Source: Betaproteobacteria bacterium (GTDB lineage: Bacteria > Pseudomonadota > Gammaproteobacteria > Burkholderiales > Casimicrobiaceae). Taken from it: DNA of 64,000 bases. The stretch covers positions 1 to 64,000 of the forward strand of contig JAOUIA010000008.1 of the NCBI GenBank assembly GCA_029884335.1, read 5' to 3'. Made by a program: the position numbers and the translations under genes. This document shows positions 50,979-62,018 of this stretch, piece by piece. A model generated the notes under the pieces. The model had not been told where the DNA came from, did not search any database, and was given only the letters and a program-made list of their open reading frames with translations. Positions within the stretch are counted from its first letter, which is position 1; every line of letters begins with the position of its first letter.

Positions 50979-51266
50979 TCAGGCCTGCGCTTCCGCGGCC
51001 GGCGCCGGCACGGCGACGGCCCCTGCCGCCGGCGCACGCTTGACCAGCATCGCGACGGTGTCGGACAGCCGCGCGCCGCGCTGCGACCAGTAGGCGAGGC
51101 GGTCGTGCGCGATGCGCACGCCTTCCTCGCCGGCCGCGGCGATCGGGTTGTAGAACCCCACGCGCTCGATGAAGCGGCCGTCGCGGCGATTGCGCGAGTC
51201 GGTGACGACGATGTTGTAGAACGGGCGCTTCTTGGCACCCCCGCGGGCAAGTCGGATGACGACCAT
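50979..51266 (-). CDS. rpsP: 30S ribosomal protein S16
   Basis: 95 residues ([40 protein letters not shown], then an alanine/proline-rich tail). First gene of the operon, read from a clear promoter at 51341-51370. Confidence 0.98.
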   Translation of the reverse strand: MVVIRLARGGAKKRPFYNIVVTDSRNRRDGRFIERVGFYNPIAAAGEEGVRIAHDRLAYWSQRGARLSDTVAMLVKRAPAAGAVAVPAPAAEAQA

Positions 51267-51340
51267 GGGTCTTGTCTTCGCTCGGTTGGCTTGGCTGGAG
51301 CACGGCGCGATTGCCGTGGTCTGCTGGAAAAAAGACATTG

Positions 51341-51370
51341 ATTCTACGACGAAAAGGGGGGCGCCGGCAA
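51341..51370 (-). promoter_or_regulatory. Promoter of the rpsP operon
   Basis: On minus: TTGCCG, an 18-bp spacer, TAGAAT, placing the transcription start near 51334, about 67 bp before the rpsP ATG. A stem with arms like GGTCGCGGCC lies further upstream toward the ffh stop. Confidence 0.7.
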
Positions 51371-51446
51371 GGTGCGGCAGTCCGGTCGCCGCGGCCTGGC
51401 CTGGGCCGCGACCTGTTGATAATCAAGGCGTTGCACCGATGCCCGG

Positions 51447-52793
<1,347 letters not shown>

Positions 52794-52955
52794 CTCGGCT
52801 TTCGGTCGGGGGTCGGGGCCGGCAGCCTGCCGGCAGGCGGTGGGAAGCGACTACGGTAAACTCATCGCGGATGCCACATGTTCCCGCCCGTCGAGCGGCA
52901 AGCGCCTGGCGCGGCCGCTCCCACGGGCGGCTGGCACAACCGCGCGCCAGGACGA

Positions 52956-53750
52956 ATGGGAATTCTAATTGAGGTGGCAGCAGCAGCGGCCTACGCCGTC
53001 GCCGCGTGGGCGCACTGGCCGGCGCCTACCCGCGCGCAGCCGCCGCTGTATGCCGGCAGGCTCGTTCCCCTGGCACTTGCGCTGCACGCGGTGGGGCTCG
53101 TCTACGCCATCGCGACCCCCGACGGCTTCGACCTGTCGCTGACCAACGCGGTGTCGCTGGTCGCGCTGCTTTGCGTGCTCGTCACCTGGGGCAGCGGGTT
53201 CCTGCGGACGCTGCCGGGCAGCGCTGCGGTCGTGCTCCCCGTCGCCGCGGCGGCCGCGCTCGCCTCGGCGCTGATCGTCGCCCCGCACCGCTTCCCCTAT
53301 GCGGGCGAGCCGTGGGCTGCGCTGCACATTGCGATCGCGCTTTGCGCCTACGCGTTCCTGCTCGTCGCCGCGGTGACGGCGCTGCTGATGACCGGCCTCG
53401 AGAACCGCCTGCACCGCGGCCTGCCCGCCAGCGGCGACGGCACGCCGCCGCTGCTCACGCTCGAGCGCTACCTGTTCCGCCTGATCGCCGCGGGCTTCGT
53501 GCTGCTCACCGCCACGCTCGTCACCGGCGCGCTGTTCTCCGAGGAAGTGTTCGGCAAGCCGTTCAAGCTGACGCACAAGAGCCTGCTCTCGCTGCTCGCG
53601 TGGCTCGTCTTCGGCGCGCTGCTGCTCGGCCGCTGGCGCTTCGGCTGGCGCGGTCGCAAGGCGCGCAACCTCATCGTCGCCGGCAGCGCGCTGCTCGTGC
53701 TGGCCTACCTCGGCTACAAGTTCGTGCTCGAGGTGGTGCTGGGTCGGTGA
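52956..53750 (+). CDS. CcsA/YpjD-like cytochrome c assembly family membrane protein
   Basis: 264 residues from ATG at 52956 (MGILIEVAAAAAYAVAAWAH); an earlier ATG at 52878 adds a hydrophilic leader and is less likely. Eight membrane helices are visible, with a WGSGF tryptophan-containing segment and periplasmic/cytoplasmic His residues (WAALHIAIALCAYAFL, KLTHKSLLSLLAW) typical of the CcsA/CcmC/HemX superfamily. The ffh-ypjD-corC order is conserved in proteobacteria. The role in haem or cytochrome handling is inferred from the family. Confidence 0.85.
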   Translation: MGILIEVAAAAAYAVAAWAHWPAPTRAQPPLYAGRLVPLALALHAVGLVYAIATPDGFDLSLTNAVSLVALLCVLVTWGSGFLRTLPGSAAVVLPVAAAAALASALIVAPHRFPYAGEPWAALHIAIALCAYAFLLVAAVTALLMTGLENRLHRGLPASGDGTPPLLTLERYLFRLIAAGFVLLTATLVTGALFSEEVFGKPFKLTHKSLLSLLAWLVFGALLLGRWRFGWRGRKARNLIVAGSALLVLAYLGYKFVLEVVLGR

Positions 53751-53763
53751 GCGCCGCCGCGCC

Positions 53764-55071
53764 GTGAACGACCTGTCGCTCGGCACGCTGCTGTCGGTAC
53801 TCGCCGTGCTGCTCGCGGCATCCGGCCTCTTCTCGATCGCCGAAACGGCGATGATGGCGGCGAACCGTCACCGCCTGAAGCACCGCGCCGGCCAGGGGCA
53901 GCGTGGCGCGCAGCTCGCGCTCGACCTCCTGGCCAAGACCGAACGGCTGCTCGGCGTCATCCTGCTCGGCAACAACCTGATCAACGCCGCGGCCGCGACC
54001 CTGACAGCCGTCATCGTCGCGCGCCTGTTCGGCGAGGGCGAGCTCGCGCTGGCGCTGGGCACGGTGGCGGTGACGTTCGCCATCCTGGTGTTCTCGGAGA
54101 TCACGCCCAAGGTGATCGGCGCGGCGCACGCCGACGCGATCGCCCCCTACGCGGCCTACGCGCTCAACCCGCTGCTGCGGCCGCCGGTCACCTGGGTCGT
54201 CGCCTTCGTCAACCTGTTCGTGCAGGCGCTGCTGTGGCTCACGCGCCTGCGCGGCGCCGCGAGCGCCGGCGCGGCGCTGACGCAGGAGGAGATCCGCTCG
54301 CTCGTGCTCGAGGGCCAGTACTTCCGCGGCAAGCACCGCGCGATGCTCGCGAACCTGTTCGACCTCGAGGACGCCACCGTCGACGACGTGATGACGCCGC
54401 GCCACCAGATCCACGCGCTCGACCTCGCGGAGCGCCCGGCGGCCCTGCGCGAGCAGCTGGCGACGAGCTTCCACACCCGCCTGCCGGTCTGCGAGCACTC
54501 GCTCGACAACGTGCTCGGCATCCTGCACATCAAGCAAGTCCTGGCGCTGCAAGGCGAGGGCATCGACGCCGAGGCCCTGCGGCCCCTCCTGCGCCCGCCG
54601 TACTTCGTGCCGGCCGGCACGCCGCTGCTGACGCAGCTCTCCCAGTTCCAGCACGACCGCCAGCGGCTCGGGCTCGTCGTCGACGAGTACGGCGAGCTCA
54701 AGGGCCTGGTCACGATCGAGGACATCGTCGAGGAGATCATCGGCGAGTTCACCACCGGCGCCCCGGGCGGCGGCACGGCGACGCAGTGGCGCCGGGAGGC
54801 GGACGGGAGCGTGGTCGTCGACGGCATGACGCCGCTGCGGGTGCTGAACCGGCGGCTGGGCATGCGTTTCCCGCTCGACGGGCCGAAGACGCTCAGCGGG
54901 GCGGTGGTCGAGGCGCTCGGCGACATCCCTGACGCCGGGCAGGCCATCGTCCTCGCCGGGCAGCGCGTGGAGGTGCTGCAGACGCAGGGACGGGCGGTGC
55001 GCGTCGCCCGGGTGACGCCGGCCGTCACTCCGGCCGCCGTTCCTTTACAAACCGGGGGCGGGCGGGCATGA
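53764..55071 (+). CDS. CNNM/CBS-domain transporter-like protein (CorB/HlyC family)
   Basis: 435 residues. It has an N-terminal DUF21/CNNM membrane domain (FSIAETAMMAANRHRLKH, VILLGNNLINAAAATLTAVI, FSEITPKVIGAAHADAIAPY), two CBS domains (DVMTPRHQIHALDLAERPAA; DRQRLGLVVDEYGELKGLVT) and a C-terminal CorC_HlyC transporter-associated domain. These proteins are linked to magnesium/cobalt efflux. It starts 13 bp after the ccsA-like gene. Confidence 0.9.
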   Translation: MNDLSLGTLLSVLAVLLAASGLFSIAETAMMAANRHRLKHRAGQGQRGAQLALDLLAKTERLLGVILLGNNLINAAAATLTAVIVARLFGEGELALALGTVAVTFAILVFSEITPKVIGAAHADAIAPYAAYALNPLLRPPVTWVVAFVNLFVQALLWLTRLRGAASAGAALTQEEIRSLVLEGQYFRGKHRAMLANLFDLEDATVDDVMTPRHQIHALDLAERPAALREQLATSFHTRLPVCEHSLDNVLGILHIKQVLALQGEGIDAEALRPLLRPPYFVPAGTPLLTQLSQFQHDRQRLGLVVDEYGELKGLVTIEDIVEEIIGEFTTGAPGGGTATQWRREADGSVVVDGMTPLRVLNRRLGMRFPLDGPKTLSGAVVEALGDIPDAGQAIVLAGQRVEVLQTQGRAVRVARVTPAVTPAAVPLQTGGGRA

Positions 55072-55114
55072 TCCTCGGCCCGCATTTTATGCGAATGGAA
55101 TAGCCCGCCTCGGT

Positions 55115-55130
55115 GGGCATGCTAGTTGCT
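55115..55130 (+). promoter_or_regulatory. Possible sigma-54 promoter of pilB
   Basis: GGGCATG-N4-TTGCT differs from the sigma-54 consensus TGGCACG-N4-TTGCW at two positions and keeps the invariant GG-N10-GC. It would start transcription near 55141, 43 bp before pilB. Confidence 0.4.
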
Positions 55131-55183
55131 TGTTACGGTGGTCCTGTTGTGCATGACAGGTCCACAGCTGCGGCCCCGACACG

Positions 55184-56899
55184 ATGGCAACCCACGCTGC
55201 CCAACGCAACCTCTCCGGCCTCGCCCGCGCGCTGGCCCAGCAGGGGCTCGTCTCGGAAGCCGATGCGGACGCCATCCAGTCGCAGGCCGTCCAGTCCGGC
55301 ATCACGTTCGTCGAGCAGCTGCTGCAGAACAAGCGGATCTCCGCAGCACAGCTCGCCGTGTTCGCCTCCCGCGCGTTCGGCGTCCCGCTGTTCGACCTCT
55401 CGGCGTTCGACCTCGACCTCATCCAGAAGGACCTGTTCGACCCGAAGATCGCCCACTCGCGGCGCGTGCTGCCGCTGGCCAAGCGCGGCAACCGGCTGTT
55501 CGTCGCAGTGTCCGATCCCGCCAACCTGCAGGCGCTGGAGGAAGTCCGCTTCAAGACCAACCTCGTCCCCGAGGCGCTGGTGGTCGAGGACGACAAGCTC
55601 GGCGCGGCGATCGGCAAGCTGCTCGACGCCTCGGGCGCGAACCTGCGCGACCTCGCGAACCTCGACGACCTCGAAGTCGACCTCAAGGAGGCCCAGGTCG
55701 CGGTCATCGAGGAGGACTCGGACGTCGAGGACGCGCCGGTCGTCAAGTACATCCAGAAGCTCCTGATCGACGCGATCGCCACCGGCGCGTCGGACATCCA
55801 CTTCGAGCCCTACGAGAAGTTCTTCCGCGTGCGCTACCGCGTCGACGGCATCCTCTCCGAGGTCGCGCAGCCGCCGCTGGCGATCAAGGACAAGGTCGCA
55901 TCGCGCATCAAGGTCATCTCGCGGCTGGACATCGCCGAGAAGCGCGTGCCGCAGGACGGCCGCATGAAGATCGTGCTGTCGAAGAACAAGGCGATCGACT
56001 TCCGGGTGTCGACGCTGCCGACGCTGTTCGGCGAGAAGATCGTGATGCGGATCCTCGACAGCTCGGGCGTCAAGCTCGGCATCGAGGCGCTCGGCTACGA
56101 GGCCGACCAGCAGCAGGCGCTGCTGCACGCGATCGGCCGCCCCTACGGCATGATCCTCGTCACCGGGCCGACCGGTTCCGGCAAGACGGTGTCGCTCTAC
56201 ACCTGCCTCAACATCCTGAACCAGCCGGGCATCAACATCAGCACCGCCGAGGACCCGGCGGAAATCCAGCTGCCCGGCATCAACCAGGTCAACGTCAACG
56301 AGAAGGCGGGCCTCACCTTCGCCGCGGCCCTGCGCTCGTTCCTGCGCCAGGACCCGGACATCGTGATGGTCGGCGAAATCCGCGACCTCGAGACCGCCGA
56401 CATCGCGATCAAGGCCGCGCAGACCGGCCACCTGGTGCTCTCGACGCTGCACACCAACGACGCCCCGACGACGCTGACGCGGCTCGCCAACATGGGCGTG
56501 GCGCCGTTCAACATCGCCTCGTCGGTGCACCTCATCACCGCGCAGCGCCTCGGCCGCAAGCTGTGCCCGCAGTGCAAGCAGCCCGAGGACATCCCGCCCG
56601 AGGCGCTGCTGCGCGCCGGCTTCAAGGAAGAGGACCTCGACGGCAGCTGGCAGCCGATGGGTCCGGTCGGCTGCGACCACTGCAAGGGCTCCGGCTACAA
56701 GGGCCGCGTCGGCATCTACCAGGTGATGCCGATCAGCGACGAGATGCGCCAGCTGATCATGCGCAGCGGCACCACGGCGCTCGACATCGCCGCGCTCGCC
56801 CAGACCGAAGGCGTGCGCGACCTGCGCCAGTCCGGCCTCGTCAAGGTCCGCTCCGGCGTCACCTCGCTCGAGGAAATCGAGGCGGTCACCAACGAATAG
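55184..56899 (+). CDS. pilB: Type IV pilus assembly ATPase PilB
   Basis: 571 residues. A GspE N-terminal domain is followed by the secretion ATPase: Walker A ILVTGPTGSGKTVSLYTCL, Asp box region STAEDPAEIQLPGINQVNVN, Walker B FLRQDPDIVMVGEIRDLETA and His box STLHTNDAPTTLTRL. A tetracysteine zinc site (CPQCKQ and CDHCKG) is present. It powers pilus extension. It leads pilB-pilC-pilD-coaE-zapD. Confidence 0.97.
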   Translation: MATHAAQRNLSGLARALAQQGLVSEADADAIQSQAVQSGITFVEQLLQNKRISAAQLAVFASRAFGVPLFDLSAFDLDLIQKDLFDPKIAHSRRVLPLAKRGNRLFVAVSDPANLQALEEVRFKTNLVPEALVVEDDKLGAAIGKLLDASGANLRDLANLDDLEVDLKEAQVAVIEEDSDVEDAPVVKYIQKLLIDAIATGASDIHFEPYEKFFRVRYRVDGILSEVAQPPLAIKDKVASRIKVISRLDIAEKRVPQDGRMKIVLSKNKAIDFRVSTLPTLFGEKIVMRILDSSGVKLGIEALGYEADQQQALLHAIGRPYGMILVTGPTGSGKTVSLYTCLNILNQPGINISTAEDPAEIQLPGINQVNVNEKAGLTFAAALRSFLRQDPDIVMVGEIRDLETADIAIKAAQTGHLVLSTLHTNDAPTTLTRLANMGVAPFNIASSVHLITAQRLGRKLCPQCKQPEDIPPEALLRAGFKEEDLDGSWQPMGPVGCDHCKGSGYKGRVGIYQVMPISDEMRQLIMRSGTTALDIAALAQTEGVRDLRQSGLVKVRSGVTSLEEIEAVTNE

Positions 56900-56936
56900 C
56901 GGCGCGGCGATCCGCGCGAGCAGGAAGGGAGTCCTC

Positions 56937-58181
56937 ATGGCCACCGCAACCACCACCGCGACGCAGCGCAAGGAGAAGCCCTCCGCCGTCAAGGAGTACA
57001 CCTACGTCTGGGAGGGCCTGGACCGCTCCAACCGCCAGGTGCGCGGCGAGATCAAGGCGGCCTCCGAGACGGTGGTCACCACGACGCTGCGCCGCCAGGG
57101 CATCCGCATCACGAAGCTCAAGCGGCAGAGCTTCCGCGGCGGCAAGAAGGTCACCGAGAAGGACATCGCGTTCTTCACCCGCCAGCTCGCCACGATGCTG
57201 AAGTCCGGCGTGCCGCTGCTGCAGTCCTTCGAGATCGTCGCGCGCGGCCACGCGAACGCGCGCTTCTCCCGGCTGATGATGGACATCAAGGGCCGCATCG
57301 AGACCGGCGCGTCGATGTCGCAGGCGTTCCGCGCGCACCCGGCCCACTTCGACAACCTGTACTGCAACCTCGTCGCCGCGGGCGAGTCCTCGGGCACGAT
57401 CGACGCGATCCTCGAGCGGCTGGCGACCTACAAGGAGAAGATCCTCGCCCTCAAGAGCAAGATCAAGTCGGCGATGTTCTATCCGATGTCGGTGATCGTC
57501 GTGGCGATCGTCGTCGTGTGGGTGATCATGGTGTTCGTCGTGCCGGCGTTCAAGGAGGTGTTCACCAGCTTCGGCGCGGACCTCCCGGCGCCGACGCTGA
57601 TCGTGATGGCGATCTCGGATTTCTTCGTCACCTACTGGTGGGCGATGTTCCTCATCGTCGCCGGCGCGGTCACGGCGATTTCGTTCCTGTTCAAGCGCTC
57701 CGAGGCCTTCCGCTTCGGCTTCGACCGGCTCATCCTGCGCGCGCCGGTGGTCGGCGAGATCCTGCGCAAGGCGACGATCGCGCGCTGGACGCGCACGCTC
57801 TCGACGATGTTCGCGGCCGGCGTGCCGCTGGTCGAGTCGCTCGACGCCGTCGCCGGCGCCTCGGGCAACGCGCTCTACGCGCAGGGCACCCGCAAGATCC
57901 AGACCGACGTCTCGACCGGCACCAGCCTCACCAACGCGATGACCTCGACGAACCTGTTCCCGTCGATGGTCCTGCAGATGACGCAGATCGGCGAGGAGTC
58001 GGGCTCGCTCGACGGGATGCTGGGAAAGATCGCCGACTTCTACGAGCGGGAGGTCGACGACGCGGTCGCGGCGCTCTCCAGCCTGCTCGAGCCGATCATC
58101 ATCGTGTTCCTCGGCGTGGTGATCGGCGGCCTGGTGATCGCGATGTACCTGCCGATCTTCAAGCTCGGCTCGGTGGTCTAG
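56937..58181 (+). CDS. pilC: Type IV pilus inner-membrane platform protein PilC
   Basis: 414 residues with two T2SSF domains (FFTRQLATMLKSGVPLLQSF; WTRTLSTMFAAGVPLVESLD) and three membrane helices at about 180, 225 and 385. It is the platform on which PilB and PilT act. It follows pilB after 37 bp. Confidence 0.97.
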   Translation: MATATTTATQRKEKPSAVKEYTYVWEGLDRSNRQVRGEIKAASETVVTTTLRRQGIRITKLKRQSFRGGKKVTEKDIAFFTRQLATMLKSGVPLLQSFEIVARGHANARFSRLMMDIKGRIETGASMSQAFRAHPAHFDNLYCNLVAAGESSGTIDAILERLATYKEKILALKSKIKSAMFYPMSVIVVAIVVVWVIMVFVVPAFKEVFTSFGADLPAPTLIVMAISDFFVTYWWAMFLIVAGAVTAISFLFKRSEAFRFGFDRLILRAPVVGEILRKATIARWTRTLSTMFAAGVPLVESLDAVAGASGNALYAQGTRKIQTDVSTGTSLTNAMTSTNLFPSMVLQMTQIGEESGSLDGMLGKIADFYEREVDDAVAALSSLLEPIIIVFLGVVIGGLVIAMYLPIFKLGSVV

Positions 58182-58203
58182 CCGCAAGCAAGCGCCGGCG
58201 GCG

Positions 58204-59049
58204 ATGATCGACGCCCTTCTCGACCCGGCGGTCGCGACGGCCGCCGCGGCGGTGCTCGGCCTTCTCGTCGGCAGCTTCCTCAATGTCGTCATCCACCGCC
58301 TGCCGAAGATGCTCGAGCGCGGCTGGGCGCAGCAGTGCGCCGAGCTGCGCGGCGAGGAGGCCGTCTCCGAGCCGGCCTACAACCTCGTCGTGCCGCGCTC
58401 GGCGTGCCCCTCCTGCGGGCACCGGATCGGCGCGCTGGAAAACGTCCCGGTGCTGTCCTGGCTCGCGCTGCGCGGGCGCTGCCGGGGCTGCGGCGCACGC
58501 ATCCCGGCGCGCTACCCGATCGTCGAGCTGACCGCGGGCGTCCTCGCCGCGGCCGCGATCTGGCGCTTCGGTCCCACCTGGCAGGGGCTGGGCGCGTGCG
58601 TGCTGCTGTGGGCGCTGGTCGCGCTCACCTTCATCGACGCCGACACCCAGCTGCTGCCCGACGACATCACGCTGCCGCTGCTGTGGGCCGGCCTGGCGGC
58701 CAACCTGTTCGGGCTGTTCGTGCCGCTGGCCGACGCGGTGATCGGCGCGATCGCCGGCTACGTCTCGCTGTGGACCGTCTACTGGGCCTTCAAGCTGATC
58801 CGCGGCAAGGAGGGCATGGGCTACGGCGACTTCAAGCTGCTCGCCGCGCTGGGTGCCTGGCTGGGGTGGAAGGTGCTGCCGGGGATCGTGTTGATTTCCT
58901 CCGCCGTCGGGGCGATCGTCGGCATCGCTCTCATCGTTTTCCGGCGCCACGACCGCGCCGTCCCGCTTCCCTACGGACCCTACCTCGCGGCCGCCGGCGC
59001 GATTGCGCTCTTCGCCGGCCCGTCGCTCGCAAGGCTCTACCTGCCGTGA
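58204..59049 (+). CDS. pilD: Prepilin peptidase / N-methyltransferase PilD
   Basis: 281 residues. The cytoplasmic zinc site is CPSCGHR with CRGCGAR. The peptidase aspartates sit in FIDADTQLLPDDIT and KEGMGYGDFKLLAALGAW, and about eight membrane helices are visible. It cleaves and N-methylates prepilins. The stop overlaps the coaE GTG. Confidence 0.97.
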   Translation: MIDALLDPAVATAAAAVLGLLVGSFLNVVIHRLPKMLERGWAQQCAELRGEEAVSEPAYNLVVPRSACPSCGHRIGALENVPVLSWLALRGRCRGCGARIPARYPIVELTAGVLAAAAIWRFGPTWQGLGACVLLWALVALTFIDADTQLLPDDITLPLLWAGLAANLFGLFVPLADAVIGAIAGYVSLWTVYWAFKLIRGKEGMGYGDFKLLAALGAWLGWKVLPGIVLISSAVGAIVGIALIVFRRHDRAVPLPYGPYLAAAGAIALFAGPSLARLYLP

Positions 59050-59702
59050 GCAGCGAGGGCGCGGCGCGCGTCGGCGGGGCACATGCGCGGACACTCGTCG
59101 TCGGCGTGACCGGCGGCATCGGTTGCGGCAAGTCGTCGGTGGCCGATGCTTTCGCGCGACTGGGCGCACCGGTGATCGACACCGACGCGATCGCCCACGA
59201 GCTCTCCGCCCCCGGCGCGGCGGGCCAGGCCGCCGTCGCCGAGGCGTTCGGCCCGGAGGCCGTGGCCGCGGACGGCAGCCTCGACCGCGCGTGGCTGCGC
59301 GCCCGGGCCTTTGCCGATCCTGCGTTCCGCGCCAGGCTCGAGGGGCTCCTTCATCCCCTGATCGGCGCGGAAACGCTGCGCAGGATGGCGGCGTGGACCG
59401 CGCCCTACGGCCTGTGCGTCGTGCCGCTCCTGTTCGAGAGCGGACGCCTGCTCGGCCACGTCGATCGCGTGCTCGTCGTCGACTGCCCCGAGGATGCGCA
59501 GGTCGCGCGCGTGACGGCGCGCAGCGGCCTCGCCCCGGAGGAGGTGCGCGCGATCATGGCGGCACAGGCGTCGCGCGCCGAGCGCCTCGCCCGCGCCGAC
59601 GACGTGATCGACAATGGCGGACCGCCGCGGGCGCTGGCCCCGCAGGTCGCGGAACTCGACAAGCGCTATCGCGCGCTCGCCGCAGCCGGGACAAAAAGCT
59701 AG
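59046..59702 (+). CDS. coaE: Dephospho-CoA kinase
   Basis: 218 residues from GTG at 59046, overlapping pilD. P-loop VGVTGGIGCGKSSVADAFAR, DTDAIAHELSAPG, and VVPLLFESGRLLGHVDRVLV are the CoaE signatures. It carries out the last step of CoA synthesis. Confidence 0.96.
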   Translation: MSSEGAARVGGAHARTLVVGVTGGIGCGKSSVADAFARLGAPVIDTDAIAHELSAPGAAGQAAVAEAFGPEAVAADGSLDRAWLRARAFADPAFRARLEGLLHPLIGAETLRRMAAWTAPYGLCVVPLLFESGRLLGHVDRVLVVDCPEDAQVARVTARSGLAPEEVRAIMAAQASRAERLARADDVIDNGGPPRALAPQVAELDKRYRALAAAGTKS

Positions 59703-59756
59703 CGGTCGCCGCGGTGCGTGGGGCAGAATGGCGCCTGACGGAGAGCCTGCCCCGCC

Positions 59757-60515
59757 GTGATCCGGTACGAGCACCCGCTGAACGAGCGCATCCGGACGCT
59801 GATGCGCCTCGAGGACCTCTTCGCGCGCACGCGCTTCTTCGCCGCGCAGGAAGCGCCCCCGGACCACCACGCCGCGCTGCTCTCGCTGTTCGAGATCACC
59901 GACGTCGCCGCGCGCGCGGACCTCAAGGCGGACCTGCTGCAGGAACTCGAGCGACAGAAGACCGCGCTCGCGCCGCTGCGCTCGAACCAGGCGATCGATC
60001 AGGCCGCGCTGGAGGCGCTGCTCGCCGACACCGACGCGGCGGCCGCGCAGCTGCTCGCGCAGCAGGGCAAGGTCGGCGCGCACCTGCGCGACAACGAGTG
60101 GCTGATGGCGATCAAGCAGCGCACCGCGATCCCCGGCGGCGTCTCCGAGTTCGACCTGCCCGCCTACCACTACTGGCTCAACCGCCCGCCGGAAGAGCGG
60201 CGCCGCGACCTCGCCGGCTGGATCGAGCCGTTCGCCCCGATCTCCGCGTGCATCTCCATCGTGCTGCGCCTGCTGCGCGAGAACGGGCGCTCGAGCCGCC
60301 ACGTCGCGCACCACGGCGTCTTTCAACTCATGCTGACCACGACGAAGGTCGCCCAGCTGCTGCGCCTGACGCTCGCGCGCGAGATTCCCTGCGTGCCGGA
60401 GATCAGCGCGAACAAGTACGCGCTCAACATCCGCTTCATCGGCGTGTCCGGCATGGACCGCGGCTCGGTCTACGACGGCGACGTCGACTTCGAGCTGATG
60501 TTCTGCAATCTCTGA
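59757..60515 (+). CDS. zapD: Cell division protein ZapD
   Basis: 252 residues from GTG at 59757 (MIRYEHPLNERIRTLMRLED). Typical ZapD/YacF sequence with SNQAIDQAALEALL, WLMAIKQRTAIPGGVSEFDL and DFELMFCNL. It bundles FtsZ filaments. The normal coaE-zapD-yacG order is interrupted here by a convergent O-antigen-ligase-like gene, whose end overlaps zapD by 46 bp. Confidence 0.95.
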   Translation: MIRYEHPLNERIRTLMRLEDLFARTRFFAAQEAPPDHHAALLSLFEITDVAARADLKADLLQELERQKTALAPLRSNQAIDQAALEALLADTDAAAAQLLAQQGKVGAHLRDNEWLMAIKQRTAIPGGVSEFDLPAYHYWLNRPPEERRRDLAGWIEPFAPISACISIVLRLLRENGRSSRHVAHHGVFQLMLTTTKVAQLLRLTLAREIPCVPEISANKYALNIRFIGVSGMDRGSVYDGDVDFELMFCNL

Positions 60516-61861
60516 GGCGGCTCCGCGGCCGCGTGTGCGGCCATCGCCAGCGCGAACCAGAAGCTCATCCACTGGTCGAGGCGCGGGAAGGTCTGCAGGA
60601 ACTGCCAGGCCACGGCGAAGTAGGCGCACAAGGCCAGCGCGATCGCGCGGTTGTGCGGCGCCAGCGCCTGCCCGCGCCACAGCGACCAGCCCAGCCCCCA
60701 CAGGACCGCGCCCAGCGAGAGCAGCCCGCCTTCGCTGCCTATCTCCAGCCAGACGTTCGCCGCGACCGGCTCGATCAGGCGGGTGCGTCCCTCCCGCACG
60801 CCGTTGCCGAGCAACACGGAGCGCCTGATGTCCTCGACGGCGTCGATCGCCGCCTTCACGCGCTGGCCCTCGCTGGTCTCGACCGGCTTGCGGTCCCTGT
60901 TCCAGTCGTCGAGGGCGCGGCGGCGCGCCTCGCCCTCGAGGCAGTGAAGGCCGAGCACAGGCAGGACGCTGTCGAGCAGCGGGCAGATGCGCTCGAGCGT
61001 TTGACCGGCGCCCAGAGGCCCGACAAGCGCCGTGAACCGCTCGCGGTTCGCCGGCGACGCCAGCGCGATGGCAAGGGCGACTGCCGCGATCGCGGCGGCG
61101 CCGCCGACGTGACGCAGCGAACGGACGCGGTCGGCCCGCGCGGACCCCGCCCCCGCGAAAGGCAGCAGCACGACGAACACGGCGACGTACAGCCACCCCG
61201 TGCGGGACATGAGGATCACCAGCGCGACGAAGCCGAGGCCGGTCACCGCAACGGCGAGCCGCGGCGCCTGGCTGCCGATACGCGTCACGCTGAGCGCCCA
61301 CGCGAGCGCCAGGGCCGCCGCGGCGTACGACGGCTCGTAGTGGAACGCGTGCGGCCGCCAGAGCGTGCCCCCGGAGGCCAGCGCGTTGGGCTGGCCGTGC
61401 CCGATCATCGCCTGGGGACCACCGATGAATCCAGTGGCGAAGTCCGTCACCAGGATCGCGGCGAGCACCAGGTAGCACGCGAAGTAGCCTCGCGCGAGGT
61501 CCGCGGGCCGGAACAGCCGGCACCACGCGTACGCGCCGACGAGGTTCAGCGCGAACCACGCCGCCTTGACCAGGCCGGGCAGCGGCGACGGGGACACGAG
61601 GGCGGACAGGCTGAAGAGCGCGATGAAAGGCGCCCACCCGATGGCGAGGAAGCGCGCGTGCGCGGCGAGCCCGTCGCGTTCGCGCCACAGCCAGGCCGCC
61701 AGTCCGAGTACGAGCAACAGGTTGGCGTAGCGGACGTTGACGCCGAACGCACGGAACCCGAACACCAGGTCCGCGCCCCCGAGGAAGAAGGCGGTCGCGC
61801 AAAGCGCAACCGCGGGTCCGGGGGCAAGCCAGGAGCGGATCGGGTCTCGGGAGGGAGTCAC
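60470..61861 (-). CDS. O-antigen ligase/polymerase-like membrane protein
   Basis: 463 residues, about twelve membrane helices and a large periplasmic loop (about 290-360). Wzy/WaaL-like segments include WRPHAFHYEPSYAAAALALA, MSRTGWLYVAVFVVLLPF and LLGNGVREGRTRLIEP. Such proteins join or polymerise lipid-linked glycans, or transfer glycans to pilins (PilO-type). It is alone, antisense between zapD and yacG, and its last 46 bp overlap zapD. Proximity to pil genes makes a pilin glycosylation role conceivable. Confidence 0.75.
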   Translation of the reverse strand: MTPSRDPIRSWLAPGPAVALCATAFFLGGADLVFGFRAFGVNVRYANLLLVLGLAAWLWRERDGLAAHARFLAIGWAPFIALFSLSALVSPSPLPGLVKAAWFALNLVGAYAWCRLFRPADLARGYFACYLVLAAILVTDFATGFIGGPQAMIGHGQPNALASGGTLWRPHAFHYEPSYAAAALALAWALSVTRIGSQAPRLAVAVTGLGFVALVILMSRTGWLYVAVFVVLLPFAGAGSARADRVRSLRHVGGAAAIAAVALAIALASPANRERFTALVGPLGAGQTLERICPLLDSVLPVLGLHCLEGEARRRALDDWNRDRKPVETSEGQRVKAAIDAVEDIRRSVLLGNGVREGRTRLIEPVAANVWLEIGSEGGLLSLGAVLWGLGWSLWRGQALAPHNRAIALALCAYFAVAWQFLQTFPRLDQWMSFWFALAMAAHAAAEPPQRLQNISSKSTSPS

Positions 61862-62018
61862 CGGTGCAGTGCGCCGCTAGTCGACGAGAGGGAGAGGACA
61901 GGACCGCACCGCGCTCCACCCGCTACGCGACGAGCATCGTCGGGCGCGCAGTCGCTCCGGCGCATCGCCGCCAGCCCGCTGCGTTAGGATACCCTGCCTT
62001 CCGCGCCCGCCCCGACCG

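Noticed and set aside
51413-51423. FNR box TTGATAATCAA near the ffh end
   Set aside because: The half-sites are separated by one base instead of four, and there is no suitably placed gene start.
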